A program made the translations under genes and the position numbers. From Alphaproteobacteria bacterium (GTDB lineage: Bacteria > Pseudomonadota > Alphaproteobacteria > Rs-D84), in NCBI GenBank assembly GCA_017436325.1, contig JAFSDI010000035.1, forward strand, positions 1 to 37,651: a stretch of 37,651 bases of DNA, written 5' to 3'. Under the pieces are notes generated by a model. It had not been told where the DNA came from, did not search any database, and saw only the letters and a list, made by a program, of their open reading frames with translations. Shown piece by piece: positions 30,084-37,597 of this stretch (position 1 is its first letter; each line of letters begins with the position of its first letter).

Positions 30084-31649
30084 TTACAACGGCATATCAT
30101 CTGGTATTGCATCAGGGTCGATTGCATTTGGCATCATATCAGAATTATCGTTCAGCTGTGATGCAGAAATTATTGGTGCGGGTTGTGCAAACTCATTATC
30201 GTCTATTGATTCAAATTCATCCAGATTGTCGAACAAGCTATAGTCCCCAAAGAATGCGGTTCTGACAGTTTCTGGTCGTCCGTGACGGTTTTTTCCGATA
30301 ATGATATCCGCCTTTCCGCGTGCGCGTTCCAATCTTTTTTGCCACGATTCAACCATTGTATTATTGGTTGTATTAGACAATCTTTCAGATGGGTCACGAT
30401 TTTGCAGATAGTATTCTTCACGATATGTAAACATAACGATGTCTGCGTCTTGTTCAATTGAACCAGATTCACGCAAGTCTGCCAATTGCGGACGTTTATC
30501 ATCACGTTGTTCCACACTACGTGACAGCTGGGACAGCGCGATAAGTGGTACATCTAATTCCTTGGCCAGCATTTTAAGGCCACGTGTAATTTCTGAAATT
30601 TCCTGTACACGGTTATCGCTACGTTTACCACCAGGGGCGGTCATCAATTGTAAATAGTCAATAACAATCAGCGCGATTCCGCCATGTTTTCTGGCCAATC
30701 GTCGTGCACGTGTACGCATCATTGGCACAGACATACCTGGTGTATCGTCAATAAACAAAGGAACCTTACCGATTGCTGCGGAATATTGCGACATTTTTAA
30801 AAAGTCCTCGTCTGTCAGTGTTCCTTCGCGCATTGCAGTTGCAGGAATTTTAGATTGTGATGACAAAACACGTGCAGCTAATTGTGATGCAGACATTTCT
30901 AAGCTAAAGAATACAACTGCGCCCTTATAGTTTTTATTTGCGCGACCATACGCAATGGCATTTGCGGCATTAAAAGCAATATTCATCGCCAGTGTGGTTT
31001 TTCCCATTGCAGGACGTCCTGCGATAATAATTAAATCGGAATGGTGCAGTCCGCTTATTGATTTGTCCAATGTGTTTAATCCCGTGGTCAGGCCAGACAA
31101 TTGTCCATCTGCCTTATATGCGATTTCTGCTTCTGCCAATGCGGATTGCAAGGCCGTTGAAATTGATGTTATTTCACGTTCTGATGAACCTGCAGTTGCC
31201 ATATCGAACAACTTTTGTTCTGCTATTTCAATTTGTCTTGTCACGGGTGTATCAATATCTTCGACAAATGCTTTATCTGTGATTTCTTGCCCCAGTGCGA
31301 TTAAGTCGCGTCGCAATGCGTGTTCATATACAATACGTCCGTATTGCTCAACATTTACAACGGTTGCGCCTGCGCTGGCCAGTTTACTAAGATAGTCTAC
31401 ACCGCCAACACTTTCCAGCACCCCCTGTTGGTCCAGATAGTTTTTTGCTGTGATAATATCAAAAGGGATTCCAGCACTAAACTGTTTCTCTGCCAGCTTG
31501 TATATTTCCTGATGTGCGGGGTGATAAAAGTGTTTTGCATTCAAGAATTCGCCCACACGTTCCAGTGCACGATTATCCATCAATACTGCGGCCAGAACAG
31601 CCATTTCTGCTTCTAAATTTGTTGGTAATGTTTTAGGGGTAAAATCCAT
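30084..31649 (-). CDS. dnaB: Replicative DNA helicase
   Basis: The 521-aa protein is a full hexameric DnaB. Its N-terminal domain (LPTNLEAEMAVLAAVLMDN) is followed by a linker and a RecA-like motor with Walker A GRPAMGKTT (211-219), Walker B LIVIDYLQLM and a DnaB-specific NRVQEISEITRGLKMLAKEL region. The chain ends with IIIGKNRHG preceded by the long insert common in alphaproteobacterial DnaB. It unwinds DNA at replication forks. Because the sequence is chromosomal in type, it is probably the host helicase and not a phage one. The start at 31649 has AAGGAAG upstream; a longer frame from 31796 lies over the terminase and is rejected. Confidence 0.93.
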   Translation of the reverse strand: MDFTPKTLPTNLEAEMAVLAAVLMDNRALERVGEFLNAKHFYHPAHQEIYKLAEKQFSAGIPFDIITAKNYLDQQGVLESVGGVDYLSKLASAGATVVNVEQYGRIVYEHALRRDLIALGQEITDKAFVEDIDTPVTRQIEIAEQKLFDMATAGSSEREITSISTALQSALAEAEIAYKADGQLSGLTTGLNTLDKSISGLHHSDLIIIAGRPAMGKTTLAMNIAFNAANAIAYGRANKNYKGAVVFFSLEMSASQLAARVLSSQSKIPATAMREGTLTDEDFLKMSQYSAAIGKVPLFIDDTPGMSVPMMRTRARRLARKHGGIALIVIDYLQLMTAPGGKRSDNRVQEISEITRGLKMLAKELDVPLIALSQLSRSVEQRDDKRPQLADLRESGSIEQDADIVMFTYREEYYLQNRDPSERLSNTTNNTMVESWQKRLERARGKADIIIGKNRHGRPETVRTAFFGDYSLFDNLDEFESIDDNEFAQPAPIISASQLNDNSDMMPNAIDPDAIPDDMPL

Positions 31650-32517
31650 GACGACTTCCTTTACTTCTATGCCCATAGTATATGAAAAAAATGCATTTTC
31701 AATGCCTTTTTTACGTGGGTATAAATTGCTGAAAATACCGATACTTAATTCCAATGGTGAATCTGCATGGCCTGAATTATTCTCTCTGCAGCGCATAAAT
31801 CAATTGCAAGAAACTGTTGGTATGCGACATTTTTCAGCCCAGATGTTATTACAGTTTGTTCCACCGGACAGGGTTCGTCTTGATCCTGGTGGGTTACAAT
31901 TTTACGATTGCGAATTTGACGTTCATACTGCGCGATTGTGTGATTGTGTTATCACAGGATTTGTATTGTATTGGGATCCATCGACTGGTCGCCGCAATCG
32001 TGACAGCAGTGCGTGTGTATTGTTATATCGTGATGACAAGTCGCGTAAGTTATTTATACATGACATTTTATATTTAACTGTTTCAGACACAGAACAATTT
32101 CCGTTGTCTAATCAGTGTGAACAAGTCTTAGACTTTATGCGCCTAAGAAAGATAAATCGTATATCGATTGAAACGAATGGTATTGGTGGTGGTCTGCCAG
32201 AGATTATTCGTGATTGTGCATTACGGCGTGGTGCAAATATAAACGTTTCACGGGTTCAAAACAGCACTCCAAAAGCCGACAGAATACTTTCTGCAATCGA
32301 ACCAGCGTTATCCACAGGGCGCTTATACGCGCACAGTCGTGTACGCAACACACCATTATTATTAGAAATGATGGGTTGGTCGCCGATGGGGCGGGGTGGT
32401 GTTCACGATGATGGTCTTGATGCGGTATCTGGCGCTATTTTAGGCACATCGATACCTGTACGTCCATTAGGTGCGCACATTCAAACATTTTCTGCAAACA
32501 CAAATTTCAAGATTTAA
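31648..32517 (+). CDS. Terminase large subunit, C-terminal nuclease part (split gene)
   Basis: The 289-residue open frame carries the RNase H-like packaging nuclease: VLYWDPSTG with Asp110, SIETNGIGG with Glu175, and HDDGLDAVSGAI with Asp254, Asp255 and Asp258. Residues 12-45 (YEKNAFSMPFLRGYKLLKIP, then AWPELFS) are the linker strand that normally follows the ATPase. The first 10 or so residues come from inserted sequence and make a new start ATG at 31648; AGGGG lies about 10 bases before it. Its ATG overlaps the dnaB start codon on the other strand (CATG). No stop or frameshift is present. Confidence 0.85.
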   Translation: MTTSFTSMPIVYEKNAFSMPFLRGYKLLKIPILNSNGESAWPELFSLQRINQLQETVGMRHFSAQMLLQFVPPDRVRLDPGGLQFYDCEFDVHTARLCDCVITGFVLYWDPSTGRRNRDSSACVLLYRDDKSRKLFIHDILYLTVSDTEQFPLSNQCEQVLDFMRLRKINRISIETNGIGGGLPEIIRDCALRRGANINVSRVQNSTPKADRILSAIEPALSTGRLYAHSRVRNTPLLLEMMGWSPMGRGGVHDDGLDAVSGAILGTSIPVRPLGAHIQTFSANTNFKI

Positions 32518-32548
32518 AAAACTAAAAAAAAGCCAAGGAGTTTTATTA

Positions 32549-33784
32549 ATGCAACAAAACCTACAAACCTTATATAAACGCGCCTTAGATATGCGCAGCG
32601 CATGGCAAAATCGCTGGGATGATGCGCGCAGATACACCATACCTGCATCTGATAGCGATATTGCGACATTGTATGATTCAACCGCATCAGACGCAGTTGA
32701 TAATCTGGCTGCATCGATATATACACTATTAACGCCACCAGAATCGATGTGGCTTGATTTAGTTGCCGAAAGCGACCTATCGCCTGATGCAGAATTTGCG
32801 ACACACGTATTGCGTACAAATTTAAATGATTCAAATTTTTATACAACTATACATCAGTGTTATTTGGATTTAGTAATATATGGCACTGCGTGTTTGTTTA
32901 TGGCGCAATCACCGATGGGTTCATCGTCTGCATTTACATTTACTGCGATACCTGTGTCTGATATTGCGATATTACCTGATGCAGTTTTTCATACTACATC
33001 AATGGCGGCGCGTGATATTCTTGCACAGTATCCACAATGGACACCGCCATCAGATTTGCGTGATGCTATTACCAAAAATCCAGAAATGCCACTAAAAATA
33101 GTTCAAAGTATAATCGGCACAGAATTTACCGCATGGCTTGATGTTGGTGGTGACTTAGAAAATAATATTATATCCCGTGGAACATTTGAAACGAATCCAT
33201 ACATTATCTTTCGTTGGTCTGTTGCCAGTGGTGAAATATACGGTCGCAGTCCGGTTTTACGTGCTTTGCCGGATATCAAGACAGCAAATAAAGTTGTAGA
33301 ACTTGTTCTAAAGAATGCAACGATTGCGGTCAGTGGCATTTGGCAGGCTGATGACGATGGTGTGATAAATCTAGGCAATATAAATTTGACTCCTGGTGCA
33401 ATAATACCAAAGGCAGTCGGTTCATCTGGTTTAACGCCATTGTCCAGTGGTGCAGATTTTGATGTTTCGCAATTGGTTTTAAAGGATTTACGCGAACGTA
33501 TTCGTCATGCGCTGTTGGCAGACAGGCTTGGTATGCTTAGTGAAAAAGAAATGACTGCCACAGAAATTCTTGCACGCAATGCAGATATGATGCGCATACT
33601 TGGTGCGACTTATGGTCGTTTATTGCACGAATTTATTCGTCCTTTATGCGATCGTGGTTTACAAATTTTATCAAATCGCGGTTTGATTCCAGCGATTAAG
33701 TTAAACAGTGATGCGGAATTGAAGTACATTGCGCCTATTGCGCGTACTGCGACATCAGAAAGCGTATTTGGGGGTGTTTTATGA
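32549..33784 (+). CDS. Portal protein (podoviral head-to-tail connector)
   Basis: The 411-aa protein opens LYKRALDMRSAWQNRWDDARRYTIP, here cited in pieces: LYKRALDMRSAWQNRW then DDARRYTIPAS. This is the signature of T7 gp8-like head-to-tail connecting proteins. Later IYGTACLFMAQSP, RWSVASGEIYGRSPVLRALP and MTATEILARNADMMRILGAT are all typical. Twelve copies form the DNA channel. AAGGAG precedes ATG 32549. It is somewhat shorter than T7 portal (536 aa) but within range for small podoviruses. It is directly downstream of the terminase, as usual. Confidence 0.87.
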   Translation: MQQNLQTLYKRALDMRSAWQNRWDDARRYTIPASDSDIATLYDSTASDAVDNLAASIYTLLTPPESMWLDLVAESDLSPDAEFATHVLRTNLNDSNFYTTIHQCYLDLVIYGTACLFMAQSPMGSSSAFTFTAIPVSDIAILPDAVFHTTSMAARDILAQYPQWTPPSDLRDAITKNPEMPLKIVQSIIGTEFTAWLDVGGDLENNIISRGTFETNPYIIFRWSVASGEIYGRSPVLRALPDIKTANKVVELVLKNATIAVSGIWQADDDGVINLGNINLTPGAIIPKAVGSSGLTPLSSGADFDVSQLVLKDLRERIRHALLADRLGMLSEKEMTATEILARNADMMRILGATYGRLLHEFIRPLCDRGLQILSNRGLIPAIKLNSDAELKYIAPIARTATSESVFGGVL

Positions 33785-33999
33785 TAAATTCTGACACAGA
33801 AAAGAATTATGCACGTTGTTTTTCAACACCATCGGGCATTGCGGTATTGTCGCACCTGCATCAAATAACGATTAATCGTATTCTTGGGCCAAACTGCAGT
33901 GATACAGAATTGCGCTGGCAAGAAGCCCAGCGTTCCTTGGTCAGATATATCGATACGCTTATATCGCGGGGCAGGGGGGACAGAAATGATAACCCTTGA
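33781..33999 (+). CDS. Small Bbp19-like phage protein, 72 aa
   Basis: The segment YARCFSTPSGIAVLSHLH followed by RYIDTLISRG resembles the short conserved Bbp19-like proteins encoded beside podoviral portal genes; their role is unknown. It overlaps the portal stop (ATGA) and the next gene's start, so it is in a tightly coupled run. Confidence rests on position and the F-x-T-P/S-x-G motif. Confidence 0.65.
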   Translation: MINSDTEKNYARCFSTPSGIAVLSHLHQITINRILGPNCSDTELRWQEAQRSLVRYIDTLISRGRGDRNDNP

Positions 34000-34222
34000 A
34001 TTCTTACGAAACAGCTGGTTTTTAATTGTTTTTATTGGTGGTCTAATATATTGGGGCGCGCGTCAAGATATGTCTATTGACAAGGTGACTCAGCTTGAAA
34101 CGCGCATAACATCACTTGAAAACAGAACGACAGTCTTAGAAACCGGAATTGGGCAAATACAAATAAAAATAGACGACATCAAAGAAGACTTAAACCTTAT
34201 CAAAGGCGCAGTTATAAAATAA
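33986..34222 (+). CDS. Membrane-anchored coiled-coil protein, 78 aa
   Basis: Starting at ATG 33986 behind a GGGGGGA ribosome site, the protein has one N-terminal membrane segment (SWFLIVFIGGLIYWGA) and then a heptad-rich coiled coil (LETRITSLENRTTVLETG, IDDIKEDLNLIKG). Such proteins appear in phages as spanin-like or holin-accessory proteins. The longer frame from 33884 overlaps the previous gene and lacks a ribosome site. The function is inferred only. Confidence 0.6.
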   Translation: MITLEFLRNSWFLIVFIGGLIYWGARQDMSIDKVTQLETRITSLENRTTVLETGIGQIQIKIDDIKEDLNLIKGAVIK

Positions 34223-34240
34223 GAAAAAAAAGGATAAAAT

Positions 34241-34807
34241 ATGACGCGTGTATTACAATTACGCCGTGGCAGCACCTCAGAAAATGATAACTTTACAGGA
34301 TTATTAGGCGAAATAACACTAGACACAGATATGATGACCATACGTGTTCATGATGGTAGAACCTTGGGTGGTTTTTCCTTGGCGCGCACAGACAGTGCAT
34401 CTATTGATGGTTTTGATATTAACAGTGTCCCCGATGAATTTTGGCAGTCTGTAATTTTACGTAACGCGCCACCGGCCTTAAATGTATCTGAAACGAATCC
34501 GATACCGATAATCAGTCAGGTAAATTATTTACATTACATTACAGACATAACAACACAGCCTAAGTTTATAGACACGGCCTTAATCTGTCAATCACCAGAA
34601 GCTGGCTATGCAATTGGTGATGTAGTGCATTCATTTGGTGTTGGAAATTTTGGTACACCAAGACCAAACTATCGGCTGGAATCAGGTATTTTAAATATAT
34701 ACTTTATGGTTGGTTTTCAATATTTTTGGGTAAATCATTTTGACACAGGTGCTGTTACACAGATATCAGACAATAACTGGAAAATTTTATTCCGCATTTA
34801 TTATTGA
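34241..34807 (+). CDS. Tail fibre / receptor-binding protein with head-binding N-terminus
   Basis: The N-terminus LQLRRGSTSENDNFTGLLGE continues with ITLDTDMMTIRVHDG, a widely used phage fibre adaptor motif (RRGT...GE...D...L.VHDG). The remaining 140 residues are beta-rich and aromatic (YFMVGFQYFWVNHFD near the end, final LFRIYY) and could be a small trimeric tip. With the bare anchor fibre at 27199 it may complete the host-binding apparatus. AAAAGG precedes the start. It is the last virion gene before acetate kinase. No reverse transcriptase or template repeat of a diversity-generating system is seen. Confidence 0.72.
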   Translation: MTRVLQLRRGSTSENDNFTGLLGEITLDTDMMTIRVHDGRTLGGFSLARTDSASIDGFDINSVPDEFWQSVILRNAPPALNVSETNPIPIISQVNYLHYITDITTQPKFIDTALICQSPEAGYAIGDVVHSFGVGNFGTPRPNYRLESGILNIYFMVGFQYFWVNHFDTGAVTQISDNNWKILFRIYY

Positions 34808-34862
34808 AAATAGTTTTTTCCTTTGCTATGCTTGCGGCCGAAGAAGAAAAAAAGGATAATAA

Positions 34863-36119
34863 ATGTACATACTTGCATTAAATTGTGGGTCTTCGTCCCT
34901 AAAGTATCAGGTTTATGATGCTAAATCGAAGTCAGTGGTTGTTGGCGGCAATGTTGAAAAGATTGGTTTGCCAGATTCATTTATAACTCAAAAATATCCT
35001 GACGGTACAAAACAGCGCAAAGACACGTCTATGAAGAATCATAACGAGGCTTTAAATGTCGTAATGTTTATGTTACGCGAAGCATCAATTGATATGAACG
35101 AGATTCACGGTGTTGGTCATCGTGTTGTATTGGGTGGCGAAAAGTTCAAATCATCGGTTGAGATTAACGATGAAGTCATCAAGGCGATTGATGAATTATC
35201 CGCGATTGCACCATTACATAATCCGGCTGCTTTGGTTGGTATTGTTGCGGCTAAACAGTTATTGCCAAACGCAAAGCAAGTTGCGGTTTTCGATACTGCA
35301 TTCCATCAGACGATGCCAGATTTTGCCTATGAATATGCAATTCCAAAATCATGGAAAACGGAACTGGGCGTTCGCCGTTATGGTTATCACGGCACCAGCC
35401 ATTTATATGTTTCCAAGGTTGCTGCAGATATGTTGGGTAAACCTGCCAGTGAATGCAATATGATAACATTGCACATTGGTTCTGGGGCATCTGCAACAGC
35501 GATAAAAAAAGGAAAATCTTTTGACACATCATTGGGAATGACCCCTGTTGCAGGGTTAACGATGGGGACACGCTGTGGTGATTTTGATGCGGGCGCTGTT
35601 ACGTATGTTATGCAACGTCTTGGGATAAGCGCAGATCAGATGCAAAAGCACCTGAACAAGGATTCTGGTATCCTTGGCGTAACAGAATGTTTTTCTGACC
35701 GCCGTGATGTTGTCAGCAATAAAGATACAAATGATGCGTGCCGTCTTGCGATAGATATGGAAGCGCACAACATCAAGAAATACATTGGTGGTTTAATGGC
35801 TGTGATTGGCGAAAAGATTGACGCAATTGTATTTACTGCGGGCGTTGGTGAAAATGATGATTTCCTGCGTGAAAAGTTCTGCAGTGGACTGGAACATCTT
35901 GGTATCAAGCTGGACAAGCAAAGAAACGCAGCTGCTGTTGCCCGCAAAGGGGTTGAACGTGCGGTTATCAGTACGGATGACAGTCCTGTAAAAATCTTTA
36001 TGATTGCGACTAATGAAGAATTGGTAATTGTCGAAGATACATTGGCGATTATGAATGGCACATATAATCCAAATCATTTATTGATGGATTACAGCTTTGC
36101 CCGTCAAAAGCAAAAATAA
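34863..36119 (+). CDS. ackA: Acetate kinase
   Basis: The 418-aa enzyme interconverts acetyl phosphate and ADP with acetate and ATP. The N-terminal ASKHA signature LALNCGSSSLKYQVYD and the second signature GVGHRVVLGGEKF are present, with PLHNPAALVGI, FDTAFHQTMP and RYGYHGTSH. GSGASATAIKKGKSFDTSLG, MGTRCGDFDAG and FTAGVGEND complete the active site. AAAGGA lies before the ATG. No phosphotransacetylase gene is in the window. It follows the phage cluster without a terminator but is probably a host gene. A strong terminator follows. Confidence 0.97.
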   Translation: MYILALNCGSSSLKYQVYDAKSKSVVVGGNVEKIGLPDSFITQKYPDGTKQRKDTSMKNHNEALNVVMFMLREASIDMNEIHGVGHRVVLGGEKFKSSVEINDEVIKAIDELSAIAPLHNPAALVGIVAAKQLLPNAKQVAVFDTAFHQTMPDFAYEYAIPKSWKTELGVRRYGYHGTSHLYVSKVAADMLGKPASECNMITLHIGSGASATAIKKGKSFDTSLGMTPVAGLTMGTRCGDFDAGAVTYVMQRLGISADQMQKHLNKDSGILGVTECFSDRRDVVSNKDTNDACRLAIDMEAHNIKKYIGGLMAVIGEKIDAIVFTAGVGENDDFLREKFCSGLEHLGIKLDKQRNAAAVARKGVERAVISTDDSPVKIFMIATNEELVIVEDTLAIMNGTYNPNHLLMDYSFARQKQK

Positions 36120-36133
36120 AGAAAAAACGAAAA

Positions 36134-36167
36134 AAAGCCTGCAAATTATTTGCAGGCTTTTTTTTAC
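36134..36167 (+). terminator. Terminator after ackA
   Basis: AAAGCCTGCAAA, loop TTA and TTTGCAGGCTTT are followed by further T. It also serves the convergent solenoid-repeat gene ending at 36164. Confidence 0.92.
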
Positions 36168-37099
36168 CGATGATGTTTATTTTGATTAATCATAAATAAT
36201 GGTAATCTTGAATCAGATATATTTAGCGCATTTATGTTTTTAGGCATTATTAAACTTTTTACCTGTGACAGGTCTGAATAAGATATTTTTACATCTTGAA
36301 CATTATACAGATTTAAATCACAAACTGGCATTTTAACATATTTTATACATATTCGTTTTGCGTTCGCAGGTAATATCAAGTTATTTATATGCGATAAATT
36401 TTCTCTTGCCATTTTTAATCTTTCTACACCGCTCAGGTCCATATCAAATACAGGCAGTTTTGTATGTCTAAGCTCTAATTTTTTTGCATTTCGTGGCAGT
36501 TTCAGATTTATTACCTGTGACAAATCTGCTTCGGTCAGATTTAAATCTTCGACTTCGCTTAAGTCCAGTTCGCACTTTGGTAATATTGCATAACTTAAAT
36601 CTATTTTTTTTGCGTTATGCGGTATGTATAAAGTATCCAATTTTGACAAATCTGCAAATTTTAAATCCAATTGCATATGTCCACCCAGATACAGATTTTT
36701 CACATCAGAAAAATCAACTTGTTTTAAAATCAATTTTTGAACATATTCCAGATTTACATCAGGGCTATCTATTTTATGTCCGCTATAATCGAACAGGGTC
36801 ATTCCATATCTGAAACGCAGATTATGTTTTTCTAGTGATGTTGTGTATGGTAAAAGAACCTCTTGTACATCTGAAAAATCAATATCGCATTTTGGCAGTG
36901 TCGCATATGTAAAATCCACGTGTTTTACATTTTTGCCAAATTTCAATGATTTAACTTTTGATAAATCTGCTTTTTTAAATCTCAGGAATATTTCTGCATC
37001 AGGGTCTAAGCCCAAATTTTCTGCAGAAAAATCAAGTTCTTCTGTTTCCAATATTTTACTTATAAAACTGTATTTAAATAATTTATTATCAGCAGTCAT
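36164..37099 (-). CDS. Solenoid (leucine-rich-like) repeat protein, 311 aa
   Basis: Almost the whole protein is repeats of a double unit of about 45 residues. The first half reads like DLSKVKSLKFGKNVKHVDFT, the second like LPKCDIDFSDVQEVLLP. Key positions are D-L/F-S-x-V-x-x-L-x-L and P-x-N-A-K-x-I-x-L. This predicts a regular beta solenoid. The paralogous repeat at 15199-16587 is the tail of a larger protein. No signal peptide is found. GAAGGTG precedes ATG 37099. Function unknown; ligand binding or effector roles are speculative. Confidence 0.75.
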   Translation of the reverse strand: MTADNKLFKYSFISKILETEELDFSAENLGLDPDAEIFLRFKKADLSKVKSLKFGKNVKHVDFTYATLPKCDIDFSDVQEVLLPYTTSLEKHNLRFRYGMTLFDYSGHKIDSPDVNLEYVQKLILKQVDFSDVKNLYLGGHMQLDLKFADLSKLDTLYIPHNAKKIDLSYAILPKCELDLSEVEDLNLTEADLSQVINLKLPRNAKKLELRHTKLPVFDMDLSGVERLKMARENLSHINNLILPANAKRICIKYVKMPVCDLNLYNVQDVKISYSDLSQVKSLIMPKNINALNISDSRLPLFMINQNKHHR

Positions 37100-37199
37100 A
37101 ATTAATCACCTTCTTACTATCTATAAAAATAACACATAATACGCGTTTGTCAATATTTTTTGCGGGTATTATTATATGGTTTCAAAATAAAAAAACTGC

Positions 37200-37227
37200 T
37201 TGCACAAAGAAAAAAAATATATATAAT
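37200..37227 (+). promoter_or_regulatory. Promoter of tRNA-Met
   Basis: TTGCAC, 16 bp, TATAAT at 37222-37227, 9 bases before the tRNA 5' end. Confidence 0.65.
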
Positions 37228-37236
37228 ACAATTCGT

Positions 37237-37312
37237 GGGTTAGTAGCTCAGTGGTTAGAGCGGAGCGCTCATAACGCTTTGGTCGTGGGTTCGAGTCCTA
37301 CCTAACCCACCA
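37237..37312 (+). tRNA. tRNA-Met (CAT anticodon, probably elongator)
   Basis: A complete 76-base tRNA with encoded CCA. The acceptor GGGTTAG pairs with CTAACCC; the D arm is TAGCTCAGTGGTTAGAGC; the anticodon stem GAGCG/CGCTT holds loop CTCATAA, anticodon CAT; the T arm has GGTTCGAGTCC. The fully paired acceptor end excludes initiator tRNA. A tRNA-Ile with lysidine-modified CAT cannot be ruled out. Confidence 0.93.
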
Positions 37313-37321
37313 AGAAAAATT

Positions 37322-37343
37322 CCGGCATCGCCGGTTTTTTTTT
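37322..37343 (+). terminator. Terminator of tRNA-Met
   Basis: CCGGC, loop ATC and GCCGG are followed by nine T. Confidence 0.85.
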
Positions 37344-37362
37344 ATTTCATAACATTTTTATT

Positions 37363-37393
37363 TTAAAAAAAGACCGCATTAAAAAATGTGGTC
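37363..37393 (-). terminator. Terminator on the reverse strand
   Basis: GACCACAT/ATGCGGTC (one G-T pair) is followed on the reverse strand by seven T. It implies a leftward transcript from the 37400-37560 region. Confidence 0.65.
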
Positions 37394-37400
37394 GGGACAG

Positions 37401-37496
37401 TTAGTAAATCATAAAGACAAATGACTCTGTCGGTCTTTCGGTTGCCCGTATTGTATAACCAACAGCCGCCCGACCAAGTATACCTTGTCGTGCCAT
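37401..37496 (-). CDS. Possible small protein, 31 aa
   Basis: The reverse strand reads MARQGILGRAAVGYTIRATE and continues to a stop 8 bases before a terminator hairpin. The amino acid use is protein-like and basic. There is no Shine-Dalgarno site; TATATT touches the ATG. A short peptide gene or part of an ncRNA are both possible. The remaining gap 37497-37597 shows nothing I can name. Confidence 0.3.
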   Translation of the reverse strand: MARQGILGRAAVGYTIRATERPTESFVFMIY

Positions 37497-37597
37497 AATA
37501 TAGTTTGGATTCAATTTTGATTGTACACTATAAAAATCTATTTTTCAAATGATATAAAAGTTTAACGTATCTTAGCTGTTTTGTTCTGAATAAACAA

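Larger units (their letters stand above)
28324..31677 (-). other. Three-gene insertion splitting the terminase (unknown gene, HTH gene, dnaB)
   Basis: Every gene in this block is on the minus strand, opposite to all virion genes. Left of it the terminase reads to residue 198; right of it, from about 31678, the reading continues (VYEKNAFSMPFLRGYK) into the segment expected next in a terminase, with little or no loss. No terminal inverted repeats, transposase or clear target duplication are seen; both borders share only a short TAGT. The mechanism is unknown. The right border is uncertain by some 10-30 bases. Confidence 0.75.
21183..34807 (+). mobile_element. Podovirus-like virion gene cluster (defective prophage or domesticated particle)
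   Basis: From the promoter at 21183 to the fibre gene ending at 34807, plus-strand genes encode lysin, holin-like protein, scaffold, capsid, tail tubular proteins A and B, fibres, terminase and portal. A host-like block at 28324 to about 31677 interrupts the terminase. No integrase, DNA polymerase, RNA polymerase, internal core proteins or clear attachment sites are visible. Without the insertion the cluster is only about 10.3 kb, too small for a complete T7-like phage. Codon and base composition match the flanks, which suggests long residence. No tRNA or direct repeat at the ends marks attL/attR. Confidence 0.8.

Noticed and set aside
31650-31796. 49-residue N-terminal extension of dnaB
   Set aside because: It overlaps the terminase nuclease half. 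The true start at 31649 has a ribosome site and matches the usual DnaB N-terminus.
34241-34807. Diversity-generating retroelement target
   Set aside because: The fibre has an adaptor-type N-terminus, but no reverse transcriptase or template repeat is found in the window.
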